Assembly: GCA_000482765.1 (NCBI GenBank)
Contig: AXWR01000011.1
Span: 21,587 to 85,586 of the forward strand
DNA from: Meiothermus taiwanensis DSM 14542
GTDB taxonomy: Bacteria > Deinococcota > Deinococci > Deinococcales > Thermaceae
DNA: 64,000 bases
Reading direction: 5' to 3'
Below the pieces are notes generated by a model. It searched no databases and was not told the origin of the DNA. It worked only from the letters and a program-made list of their open reading frames with translations. Both the position numbers and the translations under genes were made by a program. Shown here piece by piece: positions 1 to 8,923 of this stretch; position 1 is the stretch's first letter; the number at the start of each line of letters is the position of its first letter.

Positions 1-332
1 CCCAGCACCACCTGGTGGTGGCCTTATCCCTTGATGAAAGCGAGCACGCGGTAGTAGCCATGCTGCGCCTGGCGGGCTACGAAGACCCCTACAGCAAAGT
101 CTGGACGCATGTACCCGATAAACTCTATTTCGGCGTGCCTGTCCGGCTTCGCGCCGTTTGCGATGGAGGGCAGTTTCAGGTCTACCTCGACGATGAGCCC
201 GTGCTGTACCGGGCCCTTCGCGACATCTACCCAGGCGCCGACCGCCTCGAGATCCGGCGGGTTGGTCTGGCCCTGAGCGGCTATGGCAGAGATACCGGCA
301 GTATCTTTCGCGCCTGGGTTGCTCGCAAGTAA
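1..332 (+). CDS. C-terminal part of a hypothetical protein, cut by the window start
   Basis: The reading frame is already open at base 3 and runs to the TAA at 330-332, so the true start lies outside the window. About 109 residues are visible. They alternate short hydrophobic strands with charged turns (VPVRLRAVCDGGQFQVYLDD, then a GLAL strand and a final FRAWVARK), which looks like the last strands of a concanavalin-type beta-sandwich as found in carbohydrate-binding or glycosidase-associated domains. That fold guess is weak. An internal GTG at 15 could be a start, but there is no ribosome binding site in the visible bases. Confidence 0.5.
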   Translation, partial: QHHLVVALSLDESEHAVVAMLRLAGYEDPYSKVWTHVPDKLYFGVPVRLRAVCDGGQFQVYLDDEPVLYRALRDIYPGADRLEIRRVGLALSGYGRDTGSIFRAWVARK

Positions 333-337
333 CAAAT

Positions 338-470
338 TTCGGCTAGTTCGATGCCGGAAGGCGGCGAACTAACCCGACCGAAGTTATCCGCGTAGCGGAG
401 GGCGATACCGCCCCTTGGAAGGGCCTGCCCTGGGATGCCAAAAGACAGCCTCTTGCTTTGGATGACCCCG
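338..470 (+). repeat. Interspersed repeat, copy 1
   Basis: Intergenic sequence nearly identical over its first 90 bases to a copy near 33.25 kb (shared blocks include CGACCGAAGTTATCCGCG and GATACCGCCCCTTGGAAGGG). It starts with the family signature TTCGATGCCGGAAGGCGGCGAAC. The rest of the 333-595 gap shows no gene. Other copies lie near 6.1, 19.3 and 62.1 kb. Confidence 0.75.
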
Positions 471-595
471 GTACAACGCTCTAGCGATCGACAGACACAA
501 CAAGCTACCCCGCAATCACCCGTCGGTCATGATGCTCACTTTAGACAAGGCCAAGCGCAGCGGTCGAAAGGACTGGGCGGTCTCTGCTAGGGTTT

Positions 596-1747
596 CTACA
601 GAATGGAGGCGATGCGCTCTAAGGCCTTGCGGATGTTCTCCTCGCTGGTGGCGTAGCTGAAGCGCACGTGGTGGGGGGCGGCAAAATCGGTTCCCGGCAC
701 CACCGCTACCCTGGCCTCGTTGAGGAGCTTGAGGGCCGCCCTGTTCTCATCGGGGTCAATTTTGGAGACATCCGAGAGGACATAAAAAGCCCCGCTCACC
801 TTGGGGGTGGGCAGGCCCAGGGCGTTCAGGCCGTCCACAATGATGCCGCGGCGGGCCCGGTAGGCCTCGCGGGCCATGGAGATGAACTTTTGCGCTTCCT
901 CCACGTTGTTCAGGGCCTCCACCATGGCCCACTGGGCGATGGTGTCGGGGCTGGTGGTGGACTGGCTGGAGACATCGATAATGCCCTTGATCACGTCCTT
1001 GGGGCCTCCGGCGTAGCCGATGCGCCAGCCGGTCATGGCAAAGGCCTTGGCCGCGCCGTTGACGGTGATGGTACGGTCGGGGGCCACGTGGGCGGGCGAG
1101 AAGTGCTCGCCTTCGTAGATGAGGTGCTCGTAAATTTCGTCGGAGACGATGTAGCAGTCGTGCTTGTTGGCCAGTTCGGCGATGGCTGCCAGCACCTCTT
1201 TGGGGTACACCGCCCCGGTGGGGTTGCCGGGAGAATTAACCACAATAGCCTTGGTACGGGGGGTTATCCTGCGCTCAATTTCGGCGGGGTCGGGAATGAA
1301 GCCCGACTCGGGGCCGGTATTGACCTCCACCGGCACCCCCTCGGCAAAACGCACCATCTCGGGGTAGCTCACCCAGTAAGGGCCAATTACGATTACCTCG
1401 TCGCCGGGGTCGAGGATGGCCTGGAACAGGTTGAACAGGGCCTGTTTACCGCCCACGGTCACCACGGTCTGGTCGGGGGGGATATCCAGCCCGTTCTCCC
1501 GTTTGAACTTGGCGCTGATGGCCTCGCGCAGCTCGGGGATGCCCGCCGGTGGGGCGTATTTGGTTTTGCCGGCGGCCATGGCCCGGGCGGCGGCGTCCTT
1601 GACGAACTGCGGGGTATCGAAGTCGGGCTCGCCTGCGGTCATGGCGATGAGGTCGACACCCTGCCGGCGCAGCTCGAGGGCCTTGGCATTAACCGCCACG
1701 GTGGAGGACGGCTTCATGGTTTTGACGCGCTTGGAGAGGCCTCGCAT
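596..1747 (-). CDS. aspC: Aspartate aminotransferase (class I, PLP-dependent)
   Basis: A 383-residue fold-type I aminotransferase that moves the amino group of aspartate to 2-oxoglutarate in the cytoplasm. The N-terminus MRGLSKRVKTMKPS and the blocks TAGEPDFDTP, GGKQALFNLFQAILDPGD, VVNSPGNPTGAVYPKE and NGAAKAFAMTGWRIGY match what I remember of the Thermus thermophilus enzyme almost segment by segment. The lysine in GAAKAFAMTG is the expected PLP Schiff-base residue, and the arginine near the end (HVRFSYATSEENI) is the expected carboxylate binder. Length is normal. It stands alone on this strand. A role with other amino acids, such as the prephenate-type activity of some homologues, cannot be excluded. 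Confidence 0.93.
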   Translation of the reverse strand: MRGLSKRVKTMKPSSTVAVNAKALELRRQGVDLIAMTAGEPDFDTPQFVKDAAARAMAAGKTKYAPPAGIPELREAISAKFKRENGLDIPPDQTVVTVGGKQALFNLFQAILDPGDEVIVIGPYWVSYPEMVRFAEGVPVEVNTGPESGFIPDPAEIERRITPRTKAIVVNSPGNPTGAVYPKEVLAAIAELANKHDCYIVSDEIYEHLIYEGEHFSPAHVAPDRTITVNGAAKAFAMTGWRIGYAGGPKDVIKGIIDVSSQSTTSPDTIAQWAMVEALNNVEEAQKFISMAREAYRARRGIIVDGLNALGLPTPKVSGAFYVLSDVSKIDPDENRAALKLLNEARVAVVPGTDFAAPHHVRFSYATSEENIRKALERIASIL

Positions 1748-1790
1748 ATCCGTAGATTGTCCTGGGTTCGGGGCTTCAGGTCAAGGGTAG

Positions 1791-2324
1791 TTAGAGCCGC
1801 TCGAGCCAGCCTCTCCCCGGCTCAGGGGGTCGCACCGGCCACGCGCCCTGCCGCATGTGCTCTTCAACCTGCTGCACCGCACGCAGGGCCTGCTCCACCC
1901 ATTCAGCCGGGTAAAGCGGGGCTTTGCCTGCGAACTCCTCGAGGTCGAAGGTCTGGCAGGCGTGGTCGGCCTTGCACTTGACATCTATCTCCAGGTCGTA
2001 CTGCCAGATGCGCCCGGGCTCGAAGCGCGGGGGCGTCTGGATGTTCCAGTAGTACTCGAGCACCCTGCCCTCCGCATCCAGGTCGGGGCCGCCCGAATAC
2101 CAACGCCCCACAAAGAACGCAACGTAGGCCTGGTGGCCCACCCGCAGCACCCGCTGCTTGCTCTCGTGGTGAAACTCGAAGCCCAGCGGCATGTGCACCA
2201 GCAGCGCGTCCTCGCGCATTTCGTGAACCCGGGCCTCCCACCAGTAGTGCAGGGTGTGGGCCGGGTATTTCCAGAATTCGATGCGCACAACCTGTCCAAT
2301 CGGGTAGCGGATCACAGGGGTCAT
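1791..2324 (-). CDS. DUF402 family protein
   Basis: A 177-residue soluble protein with the DUF402 pattern: an N-terminal barrel-like part (IEFWKYPAHTLHYWWEARV), then YYWNIQTPPRFEPG, then a strand with acidic residues (WQYDLEIDVKC) and a helical end. Members of this family include nucleoside-diphosphate phosphatases and FomD-like hydrolases that bind metal through such acidic residues, so a phosphatase role is possible but not shown here. It lies 43 bases upstream of aspC on the same strand and could be co-transcribed with it. The start ATG at 2324 is divergent from the paa operon. Confidence 0.75.
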   Translation of the reverse strand: MTPVIRYPIGQVVRIEFWKYPAHTLHYWWEARVHEMREDALLVHMPLGFEFHHESKQRVLRVGHQAYVAFFVGRWYSGGPDLDAEGRVLEYYWNIQTPPRFEPGRIWQYDLEIDVKCKADHACQTFDLEEFAGKAPLYPAEWVEQALRAVQQVEEHMRQGAWPVRPPEPGRGWLERL

Positions 2325-2410
2325 CCTAGCAGGCCATGGATACGGCGGCCGTTCCCGGTCTGTGTGTTAATCACTTTGATTTTTGAGGCGCCTCGAGCTA
2401 AACTAGCAAA

Positions 2411-2428
2411 AACTAACGAGCGTTAGTT
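2411..2428. promoter_or_regulatory. PaaR-type operator of the paa operon
   Basis: A near-perfect palindrome AACTAACGAGCGTTAGTT lies 19-36 bases before the paaA start. Its core fits CNAACGNNCGTTNG, the sequence I recall for the TetR-family regulator PaaR of Thermus thermophilus, which is released by phenylacetyl-CoA. The regulator gene itself is not in the window. Confidence 0.85.
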
Positions 2429-2446
2429 TGGTAGGTGGGAGGAGAT

Positions 2447-3418
2447 ATGCCAATCAAGTACGGAGTACCCAGCGACCCCGACTACAACGAGCGCCTGCGC
2501 GAGTTTGAGGCCCGCATCGCCCGCGGGGAAAAGATCGAGCCCGGCGACTGGATGCCCGAGGAGTACCGCCGCCAGCTCATTCGCATGATCTCGCAGCACG
2601 CCCACTCCGAGGTGGTGGGGATGCTGCCCGAGGGGGCCTGGATCACCCGCGCCCCCACCCTCAAGCGCAAGATGATCCTGGTGGCCAAGGTGCAGGACGA
2701 GGCCGGGCACGGCCAGTACCTCTACCACGCCGCCGAGACCCTGGGCATATCGCGCGAGGCCATGCTGGAAGCCCTGCTCTCGGGCAAGGCCAAGTACTCC
2801 TCCATCTTCAACTACCCCACCCTCACCTGGGCCGACATCGGTACCATCGGCTGGCTGGTGGACGGGGCCGCCATCAAGAACCAGACCATGCTGGCCCAGT
2901 GCTCCTATGGCCCCTACAGCCGGGCCATGGTGCGCATCTGCGCCGAGGAGACCTTCCACCACAAGCAGGGCAAGGAGATGGTGCTCCTCTACGCCAAGGG
3001 CACGCCCAAGCAGCGCCAGATGGCCCAGGACGCCATCAACCGCTGGTGGTGGCCGGCCCTGATGATGATGGGCCCCCACGACAAGGACAGCCCCAACACC
3101 GAAATTCTGGTGCGCTGGGGTATCAAGACCAAGACCAACGACCAGGTGCGCCAGGAGTTCATCAACGAGCACGCGCCCGAGATCCTGGAAGCGGGCCTCA
3201 GCATCCCCGACCCCGAGCTGCGCTACGACGAACAAACCGGCAACTGGCGGCACGGGCCCATCAACTGGGACGAGTTCTGGCAGGTGGTGAGCGGCAACGG
3301 CCCCATGAACAAAGAGCGCCTGGAGGCCCGTCGGCGGGCCCATGCCGAGGGGGCCTGGGTGCGCGAGGCCCTGGAAGCCTACGCCGCCAAGAAGCAAAAG
3401 GCCGCCCTTGCCGTGTAG
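2447..3418 (+). CDS. paaA: Phenylacetyl-CoA 1,2-epoxidase catalytic subunit PaaA
   Basis: A 323-residue ferritin-like di-iron protein, the oxygenase subunit that epoxidises the ring of phenylacetyl-CoA. Two iron-binding ExxH motifs are visible: QDEAGHGQY and [10 protein letters not shown], each preceded by a further acidic helix. I chose the ATG at 2447 because GGGAGGAG sits just upstream; an in-frame GTG at 2435 overlaps that site and is unlikely. It is the first gene of paaABCD, with 18 bases to paaB. The electron-transfer reductase PaaE and the later pathway genes are not in the window, so they must lie elsewhere. Confidence 0.96.
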   Translation: MPIKYGVPSDPDYNERLREFEARIARGEKIEPGDWMPEEYRRQLIRMISQHAHSEVVGMLPEGAWITRAPTLKRKMILVAKVQDEAGHGQYLYHAAETLGISREAMLEALLSGKAKYSSIFNYPTLTWADIGTIGWLVDGAAIKNQTMLAQCSYGPYSRAMVRICAEETFHHKQGKEMVLLYAKGTPKQRQMAQDAINRWWWPALMMMGPHDKDSPNTEILVRWGIKTKTNDQVRQEFINEHAPEILEAGLSIPDPELRYDEQTGNWRHGPINWDEFWQVVSGNGPMNKERLEARRRAHAEGAWVREALEAYAAKKQKAALAV

Positions 3419-3436
3419 CGCTGCGGAGGAGGCCTT

Positions 3437-4000
3437 ATGGATACACAATGGCCCCGCTGGGAAGTCTTCAAGCAGGACACCCCTTCCAAGCCCCATCAGG
3501 CGGTGGGCTCGGTGCACGCCGTCGACCCCGAACACGCCCTCCTGACCGCCCGTAATGTCTTTGCCCGGCGGCCCCAGGCGGTGAGCATGTGGGTGGCTCG
3601 AGCCGAAGATGTCTACGCCTGGACCAAAGAGGAGATTCTCGAGGGCCTGGCAACCGCCAAAGCCGATCCCAGCCTGGGCACGGCCTGCCGATACCTGGTC
3701 TTTCGCAAAACCAGCCACAAGCGCTCCATGACCTTTGTGGACCATGTGGGCGAGGTGGAGGCCCGCACGCCCGAGGAGGCCCTCCAACAAGCCCAGGCCC
3801 GCTTCAGCGACAGCGAGGCCCTGGCCTGGTGGATTGTTCCGGCCGATAAGGTGTACCAGAGCGACCCCAGCCAGGAGACGGTGGAAAGCTGGTTTGCCCC
3901 GGCCAGGGATAAAACCTACAAGCAGCAGCAGTACTACGCCACGGTGGGTTCTCACATCAGCAAGCACAAACGGTGGCGGGGGGTGGAAGATGAGGAGTGA
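3437..4000 (+). CDS. paaB: Phenylacetyl-CoA epoxidase subunit PaaB, two-domain form
   Basis: Structural subunit of the epoxidase, 187 residues. It is about twice the length of the E. coli PaaB. The two halves look like repeats of the same fold: residues 5-65 (WEVFKQ, an [15 protein letters not shown] helix, then [11 protein letters not shown]) and residues 85-145 ([35 protein letters not shown]). A lysine/tyrosine-rich C-terminal tail follows ([14 protein letters not shown]). A good site GGAGGAGG precedes the ATG. Its last 11 bases overlap the start of paaC, which suggests coupled translation. Confidence 0.9.
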   Translation: MDTQWPRWEVFKQDTPSKPHQAVGSVHAVDPEHALLTARNVFARRPQAVSMWVARAEDVYAWTKEEILEGLATAKADPSLGTACRYLVFRKTSHKRSMTFVDHVGEVEARTPEEALQQAQARFSDSEALAWWIVPADKVYQSDPSQETVESWFAPARDKTYKQQQYYATVGSHISKHKRWRGVEDEE

Positions 4001-4748
4001 AGTCCGTGAGGCCCTGATCGCCAAACTGACCGCGCTGGCCGACGACGAGGTCATCCTGGCCCACCGCAACAGCGAGTGGGTCGGCCATGGGCCTATTCTG
4101 GAAGAGGACATCGCCCTGGCCAACATTGTGCAGGACGAGCTGGGCCACGCCACCTTGTGGTATGGTTTGCGCCAGCAGCTCGACGGCTCCGATCCCGACC
4201 AACTGGCCTTTTTCCGCGACGCCAACGAGTACCGCTGCTGCGAGCTGGTGGAGCTGCCCAAGGGCGACTGGGCCTTCACCATGCTCAGGCAGTACCTGTT
4301 CGACCTCTACGAGGCGCTCTGGCTCGAGGCCGCCCGGCACAGCACCTACCCGCCTCTGGCCGAGGCCGTGCAAAAAATCATCCGCGAGGAGCGCTTCCAC
4401 CTGCAGCACACCCAGGCCTGGATCGAGCGGCTGGGCCAGGGCACCGAGGAGTCCAACCGGCGCTTGCAGCAGGCCCTGGAGATGCAGTGGAGCTATGCCC
4501 AGCAGCTTTTTGTGCCCATCCCTGGTGAAGAGCTGCTAATAGCCGAGGGCCTCGTGCCCGACCTGGCCCCCGTAAAAGAACGCTGGCTCGAGCACAGCAC
4601 CCGCCACCTGCAAGCCGCTGGCCTCAAGCTGCCCATCAACCCCGGCTACCAGCCCACCTCCCGCGCCTACCACACCGAGCACCTGTGGAGCCTTCTGGCC
4701 GAGATGCAGTCCACCGCCCGCTGGGACGCCGAAGCCAAGGTTTGGTAA
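3990..4748 (+). CDS. paaC: Phenylacetyl-CoA epoxidase subunit PaaC
   Basis: The second ferritin-like subunit, 252 residues, expected to pair with PaaA and stabilise it. It keeps helix motifs such as [28 protein letters not shown] and [14 protein letters not shown] placed the start at the ATG at 3990, inside the end of paaB, because the PaaC family begins right there ([13 protein letters not shown]); the same frame stays open upstream but codes for nothing recognisable. It is followed after one base by paaD. Confidence 0.93.
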   Translation: MRSEVREALIAKLTALADDEVILAHRNSEWVGHGPILEEDIALANIVQDELGHATLWYGLRQQLDGSDPDQLAFFRDANEYRCCELVELPKGDWAFTMLRQYLFDLYEALWLEAARHSTYPPLAEAVQKIIREERFHLQHTQAWIERLGQGTEESNRRLQQALEMQWSYAQQLFVPIPGEELLIAEGLVPDLAPVKERWLEHSTRHLQAAGLKLPINPGYQPTSRAYHTEHLWSLLAEMQSTARWDAEAKVW

Positions 4749-4749
4749 C

Positions 4750-5232
4750 ATGACCACCGAGCAAGTCTGGAAAGCCCTGGCCCAGATTCCCGACCCCGAG
4801 ATTCCGGTGGTCAACGTGGTCGAGATGGGCATCGTGCGGGGTGTGGAGATCGAGGGCAACAAAGCCACCATCACCATGACCCCCACCTTCTCGGGCTGCC
4901 CGGCCCTGCACCTCATCCGAGAACAGCTCGAGCGCACCGCCCGCGCTTTGGGCTTCGATTCGGTCGAGGTTCGGACGGTTCTGTCCCCCCCCTGGAGCAC
5001 CGACTGGATCACCCCCGAGGCCAAGGAGCGCCTGCGCCGGTACGGGATTGCACCCCCCAAACCCAGCAGCGCGCAGGATTTTTTGATAGAGCTCGAGCCC
5101 GCCCCCACCCCCTGCCCCCGCTGCGGCTCCCTCAACACATCGGTAAAAAACACCTTTGGCCCCACCCTGTGCAAGGCCATCTACGTGTGCAACAACTGCC
5201 AGGAGCCCTTCGAGGGCTTCAAAACCGTGTAG
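4750..5232 (+). CDS. paaD: PaaD, MIP18-like factor of phenylacetyl-CoA epoxidase
   Basis: A 160-residue protein with an N-terminal MIP18/DUF59 domain (IPDPEIPVVNVVEMGIV, then TPTFSGCPALHLI, whose cysteine is conserved) and a C-terminal zinc-ribbon-like part (CPRCGS and CNNCQEPF). PaaD is needed for maturation of the epoxidase, probably through iron-sulfur cluster assembly on the reductase. It closes the visible paa operon; nothing on this strand follows for over 100 bases. Confidence 0.93.
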   Translation: MTTEQVWKALAQIPDPEIPVVNVVEMGIVRGVEIEGNKATITMTPTFSGCPALHLIREQLERTARALGFDSVEVRTVLSPPWSTDWITPEAKERLRRYGIAPPKPSSAQDFLIELEPAPTPCPRCGSLNTSVKNTFGPTLCKAIYVCNNCQEPFEGFKTV

Positions 5233-5347
5233 ACAGCAAATATTTGGTATAAAGCCCCAAAACCCATTTTTTGGTCAAATGTAACTAAGTTCCCCCCGGG
5301 CGTGGGTGTACAATTTCCTTGCTCCGAAGAGCGAACGGGAGGTATTT

Positions 5348-5932
5348 ATGAAGCGGGCAGGATCCCTCATCGGCATTTTGGTTTTGGCCTTGGCTGGTTG
5401 TGGACTGGTCAGCAGCCCGCCCATCAACAACCCTTTTGGGCTGGAAGGGCAGCAAACCTCCATTAACCTTGGCCCCAGCCCGGCCGCCACCGGCAGTCTG
5501 AGCGTCAACACCACCTTCCCCGACATCACCCTCAGCCTTCCGGTTACGCCCACCGGGTTCAACTACAACCTGGCTATTTCAGGGGTTGCCCTGAGCGGCT
5601 GTCCTTCCACGCCCCCCAGCAGCATCAATGTGACCATGAGCCTTGAGCTCACGGTCTCGGATAACCCCCCTACGGGGCCGCGGGAGGCCGAGGCCAAGGC
5701 CGAAAACGTGCAATTCACCCTGACCCAGTCGGGCAGCGGCTATAGCGTGGGCAACATCAGCAACGGCAGCCTCAGCTTCAGCAACCTTGGAACCCTGCTG
5801 AACATCCTGCAGAGCGGCGGGCCGAACACCGCTACCCTGAGCGGAACGGTGAATACCACCAGCAACCCCGACCTAGCCGGCTGCACCATGACCATCACCT
5901 GGGGCGGCGGACAGGGGGTTCTGGCTTTCTAG
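5348..5932 (+). CDS. Predicted lipoprotein of unknown function
   Basis: A 194-residue exported protein. Residues 1-19 are a lipoprotein signal ending in the lipobox LAGC, so Cys-19 should be lipid-anchored. The rest is rich in Thr, Ser, Asn and Gly in short beta-type segments (TFPDITLSLPVTPTGFNYN, NVTMSLELTV), which suggests a beta-sandwich. Four later cysteines could form disulfides. The ATG at 5348 follows GGGAGGT; an upstream in-frame ATG at 5306 lacks a site and would spoil the signal peptide. I do not recognise the family. A -10-like TACAAT lies at 5309-5314. Confidence 0.75.
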   Translation: MKRAGSLIGILVLALAGCGLVSSPPINNPFGLEGQQTSINLGPSPAATGSLSVNTTFPDITLSLPVTPTGFNYNLAISGVALSGCPSTPPSSINVTMSLELTVSDNPPTGPREAEAKAENVQFTLTQSGSGYSVGNISNGSLSFSNLGTLLNILQSGGPNTATLSGTVNTTSNPDLAGCTMTITWGGGQGVLAF

Positions 5933-5985
5933 TCTTTATCGGCGCTCAAGCGCAAATCAACCCGCCCTAACCGCTTCGGTGTACG

Positions 5986-6014
5986 GACGGCCCCAGGTGG
6001 GCCGTCTATTTATT
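5986..6014 (+). terminator. Rho-independent terminator of the lipoprotein gene
   Basis: Perfect 8-base stem GACGGCCC / GGGCCGTC with a 5-base loop, followed by TATTTATT. It lies 54 bases after the stop codon at 5932. Confidence 0.85.
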
Positions 6015-6044
6015 CCAAGCCCATTAAAGTGGGGGCTCAGAAAA

Positions 6045-6165
6045 AATAGTCATCCAAGGCCAAGACCTCCAGAGACTTTCTTTCTGAACCCCACAGCAAA
6101 CCCCTCGCTGCGCTCGGCGAAGTTCGCCGCCTTCCAGCATCGAACTAATCGAATCCGGCATCAGT
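6045..6165 (-). repeat. Interspersed repeat, copy 2
   Basis: Read on the minus strand it starts GATGCCGGATTCGATTAG, goes through GGAAGGCGGCGAACTTCGCC and GAGCGCAGCGAGGGG, and ends with a GGAGGTCTTGGCC block, in the same order as the copies near 19.3 and 33.3 kb. Its edge overlaps the last codons of the permease gene that ends at 6161. Confidence 0.75.
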
Positions 6166-7162
6166 CTCTCACAGCCATGCGCCGGGCTACATACACCAGG
6201 AATGGCGCCCCAAGGCCGGCAATCAAAATTCCCACAGGCGTCTCCAGCGGCTTGTCAATCAGGCGCGCCGCCAGATCTGATAGCAGCATCAGACTCGCGC
6301 CCAAAATAGCCGACAAGGGGATCACCCGACGATAATCTGGGCCTACCAGGCCCCGGGCCGCGTGGGGTACCATTAGCCCCAAAAAACCAATGGGCCCCGC
6401 CACACTCACCGCGGCACCGGCCAGCAGCACAGCCAGGGTTGTGCTCACCAGTCGAATGACCTCCACCCTGGTTCCCAATCCGCGGGCCACATCCTCCCCA
6501 AGGCTGAGCAAGTTAACCTGATGAGACAGGATCAGGGCCAGCAACAAAGCGGGCACAGCCCAGGGTAGCAGCGTCCAGACGTGTTCCCAGGTACGGCCGG
6601 CCACACTGCCCGACAGGCTAAACAAAACCCCTCGAGTACGGTCTTCAAAGATAATCAGCAAGAAGCTGGCCGCAGCGCCCAGCATGGAACCCACAGCGAT
6701 ACCGGCCAGGGCCAAGCGAACCGGTGTAAGCCCCACACTCAGGGTGATGCTATAGACCAGCACCGCAGCCCCAACCCCACCTACAGCGGCCACCACCACG
6801 GTGCTCCATGGAGGAAGGTCGGGGAAAAAAACCAGGGCTACCAGTATAGCTAGCACGGCCCCCGCATTAACCCCCATAATCCCAGGCTCGCTGAGGGGGT
6901 TGCGCGTAATGCCTTGCATCATAGCCCCGGCCACCCCCAGGCAAGCTCCTACCAACGCAGCCACGATTGCTCTTGGCAGGCGCAAGGTGTGCACAATCAG
7001 GGCGTTGTTGCTGCCCTCCGGGTAGAACAGCAGACGCCACACCTCATCCAATGGGATGTTGGCGGCCCCCAGGGAGATGGCTAAAAGAAAGGAGAGCACC
7101 AGCAGTCCTAGGGCCAGCAGATATACCAGCAGCGTTGGGGCAAACCTTCTAGAGTAGAGCAT
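6161..7162 (-). CDS. FecCD-type permease of an iron-chelate ABC transporter
   Basis: A 333-residue inner-membrane protein with about nine to ten hydrophobic segments and family signatures MQGITRNPLSEPGIMGVNAGA (near residue 85), LAGIAVGSMLGA and GPIGFLGLMVPHAARGLVGPDYR near the C-terminus. It forms the channel for ferric siderophore, ferric citrate or related chelates and docks to the ATPase through the loop after GLMVPH. I placed the start at the ATG at 7162, 4 bases after the stop of the binding-protein gene; the frame is open further upstream but would overlap that gene by 70 bases. It is the last gene of the iron run. Confidence 0.9.
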   Translation of the reverse strand: MLYSRRFAPTLLVYLLALGLLVLSFLLAISLGAANIPLDEVWRLLFYPEGSNNALIVHTLRLPRAIVAALVGACLGVAGAMMQGITRNPLSEPGIMGVNAGAVLAILVALVFFPDLPPWSTVVVAAVGGVGAAVLVYSITLSVGLTPVRLALAGIAVGSMLGAAASFLLIIFEDRTRGVLFSLSGSVAGRTWEHVWTLLPWAVPALLLALILSHQVNLLSLGEDVARGLGTRVEVIRLVSTTLAVLLAGAAVSVAGPIGFLGLMVPHAARGLVGPDYRRVIPLSAILGASLMLLSDLAARLIDKPLETPVGILIAGLGAPFLVYVARRMAVRD

Positions 7163-7166
7163 GGGT

Positions 7167-8102
7167 TTATGGGGTGGGCATCTTGAAGCTGTAGGCTCCG
7201 CTAGCGGGTTTATCAGCCAGCAAGCCGCTGTCAATCAGTTCGGCCAGGATAAAGCGGGTGGCCAGGGGCCCCCGACCGCGGGTCCAGTTGTCTCGATCGA
7301 ACTCGTAAATCCGCCCCCGCTGGGCCGCTTCCAGTCGAGACCACAAGGGGTTGCGCGCCCAACCTCGCACAACCGGGGTTTCATCAGGCGCAGTAAACAC
7401 CACCAAGGTGGCTGGATTGAGGGCGACCAGGCCTTCCAATCCCACCTGGTACTGGGTTTGGTTGTTTTGAGGTTTAGCCAGACTTTTGCGCCCCAGGTGT
7501 TCTAGTAGGGAGCCGATGAAGCTCTCGTTGGTGTGCACGGTAAAACTATCGGGGGTGGCTACCGCAAGGAGCAGCGGAGGGGCTTTGGGGTTTGCAAAAG
7601 CACGCGCTTTGAGGAGCAGGCGCTCCTGATCCTGTAGAAGTTTCTGCGCCTGGGCCTCACGCCCTACCAAGCGACCCATTTCTACCACCTGTTTGTTCAG
7701 GTCATCGAAACTTCCTCGCCGGGAAGAAAAAGCCACCACCGGGGCAATGCGCTGGAGCTGGGGAATCAGGTCCCTGTGTACAAAGGTATCGGCAATAATG
7801 ACCTGCGGTTGCAACGCCAGAATCGCTTCCAGGCTGGGCACCGCCCTCGAGCCAACCGAGGTTACTCCAACCACCCGGCTTCGCAGGTACGGCGGCACCC
7901 CCCGATCACCCCCCTGTGTTCCAATGGCCGCACCCACAGGGGGAACCCCCAAAGCTATTAGCGTGTCCAGAAAACTGTACTCCAAAACCACCACCCGCTT
8001 TGCGGGTGCGCCCAGGCTCAGGGTACCCAGATCGTGACGAACTTGAATCTGAGCCAAGGCCAAACCACTTAGAACCAGCAACGCCAGCAGGCGGTTTATC
8101 AT
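7167..8102 (-). CDS. Periplasmic iron-chelate binding protein (FecB/BtuF class)
   Basis: A 311-residue class III substrate-binding protein. Residues 1-17 are a signal peptide (INRLLALLVLSGLALAQ). The mature part opens with the typical hairpin VRHDLGTLSLGAPAKRVVVLEY, then SVGSRAVPSLEAILALQPQVIIAD, a long connecting helix, and a C-terminal lobe with LEGLVALNPATLVVF. It should deliver a ferric chelate to the two permeases beside it. The start overlaps the ATPase gene stop by 4 bases, showing tight coupling. The ligand cannot be told from the sequence. Confidence 0.9.
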   Translation of the reverse strand: MINRLLALLVLSGLALAQIQVRHDLGTLSLGAPAKRVVVLEYSFLDTLIALGVPPVGAAIGTQGGDRGVPPYLRSRVVGVTSVGSRAVPSLEAILALQPQVIIADTFVHRDLIPQLQRIAPVVAFSSRRGSFDDLNKQVVEMGRLVGREAQAQKLLQDQERLLLKARAFANPKAPPLLLAVATPDSFTVHTNESFIGSLLEHLGRKSLAKPQNNQTQYQVGLEGLVALNPATLVVFTAPDETPVVRGWARNPLWSRLEAAQRGRIYEFDRDNWTRGRGPLATRFILAELIDSGLLADKPASGAYSFKMPTP

Positions 8103-8923
8103 GCTTTCTCCTCCACTCGTTCGTCCACTATTAGAGGCTCCTTGCGTGCAAGGGCGTAGGGAATGCAGTAGGGCCGGCCGGTCTCTGGATCCTGCAAGAA
8201 ATGCGCCTTAAGGCCAAATACTTCCCGGAGTATTTGCTCGTTCAGCACCTCCTCGGGCAGCCCCTGGGCCACCACCCGCCCCCCATTCACCACAATCAAC
8301 TGATGAGCAAAGCGGGAGGCCTGATTGAGGTCGTGCAGCACCATGACCACTGTCTTACCTTCCTCCCGGTTGAGCCGCACCAGCAAATGCAGCACCTCCA
8401 GCTGGTGGCTGAGGTCGAGGTAGGTAGTAGGCTCATCGAGCAGCAAAATGGGGGTCTGCTGGGCCAAGGCCATGGCTATCCAGGCCCGCTGGCGCTGCCC
8501 CCCCGATAGGGTCTCCAGGGCGCGGCTGGCAAAAACCGTCATGCCGGTCTGGGCCAGGGCCCACTCCACCGCTTCCCGATCGGATTGAGTGCGCCCACCC
8601 AGGGCAGACTGGTAGGGATAGCGCCCAAACCACACCAACTGCTCCACGCTCAGCCCCTCGGGGGCCTGTGGCATCTGAGGCAGTATCGCCAGTTTTTTAG
8701 CTACCACCTTGGTCGGAAGGTGCTGGATCATCTTTCCATCCAGCAGCACAGAACCCTGCCTGGGCGGTAAGAGCCGGGCCAGTGATCGCAAAATTGTGGA
8801 CTTTCCACAACCGTTAGGCCCAATCAAGACCGATATCTGCCCCGGTGCAATGGAAAGATTAAGATCCTCGACGATCAGGCGTCCATCGTAGCCCAGGTAT
8901 AGCCGATTGGTGGATAGATTCAT
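8099..8923 (-). CDS. ATPase of an iron-chelate ABC transporter (FecE/FepC class)
   Basis: A 274-residue ATP-binding protein. Walker A is GPNGCGKST, the Q-loop follows at ILPQMPQAP, the signature is LSGGQRQR, Walker B is LLLDEPTTYLD and the switch histidine is in VLHDLNQ. It is the only intact FecE-type ATPase of the 6-19 kb iron island, so it may serve both FecCD permeases there. Overlaps of 4 bases at both ends place it firmly in the operon. The C-terminal tail LKAHFLQDPETGRPYCIPY is typical of ferric-siderophore ATPases. Confidence 0.93.
   Translation of the reverse strand: MNLSTNRLYLGYDGRLIVEDLNLSIAPGQISVLIGPNGCGKSTILRSLARLLPPRQGSVLLDGKMIQHLPTKVVAKKLAILPQMPQAPEGLSVEQLVWFGRYPYQSALGGRTQSDREAVEWALAQTGMTVFASRALETLSGGQRQRAWIAMALAQQTPILLLDEPTTYLDLSHQLEVLHLLVRLNREEGKTVVMVLHDLNQASRFAHQLIVVNGGRVVAQGLPEEVLNEQILREVFGLKAHFLQDPETGRPYCIPYALARKEPLIVDERVEEKA

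Noticed and set aside
668..1981. Long open frame on the plus strand opposite aspC
   Set aside because: It is an antisense shadow of a GC-rich gene; its product is Gly/His/Val-rich with no domain, while the minus-strand frame is a full aminotransferase.
2423..4282. 619-codon open frame on the minus strand across paaA and paaB
   Set aside because: Shadow of the paa genes; low-complexity translation and no start signal.
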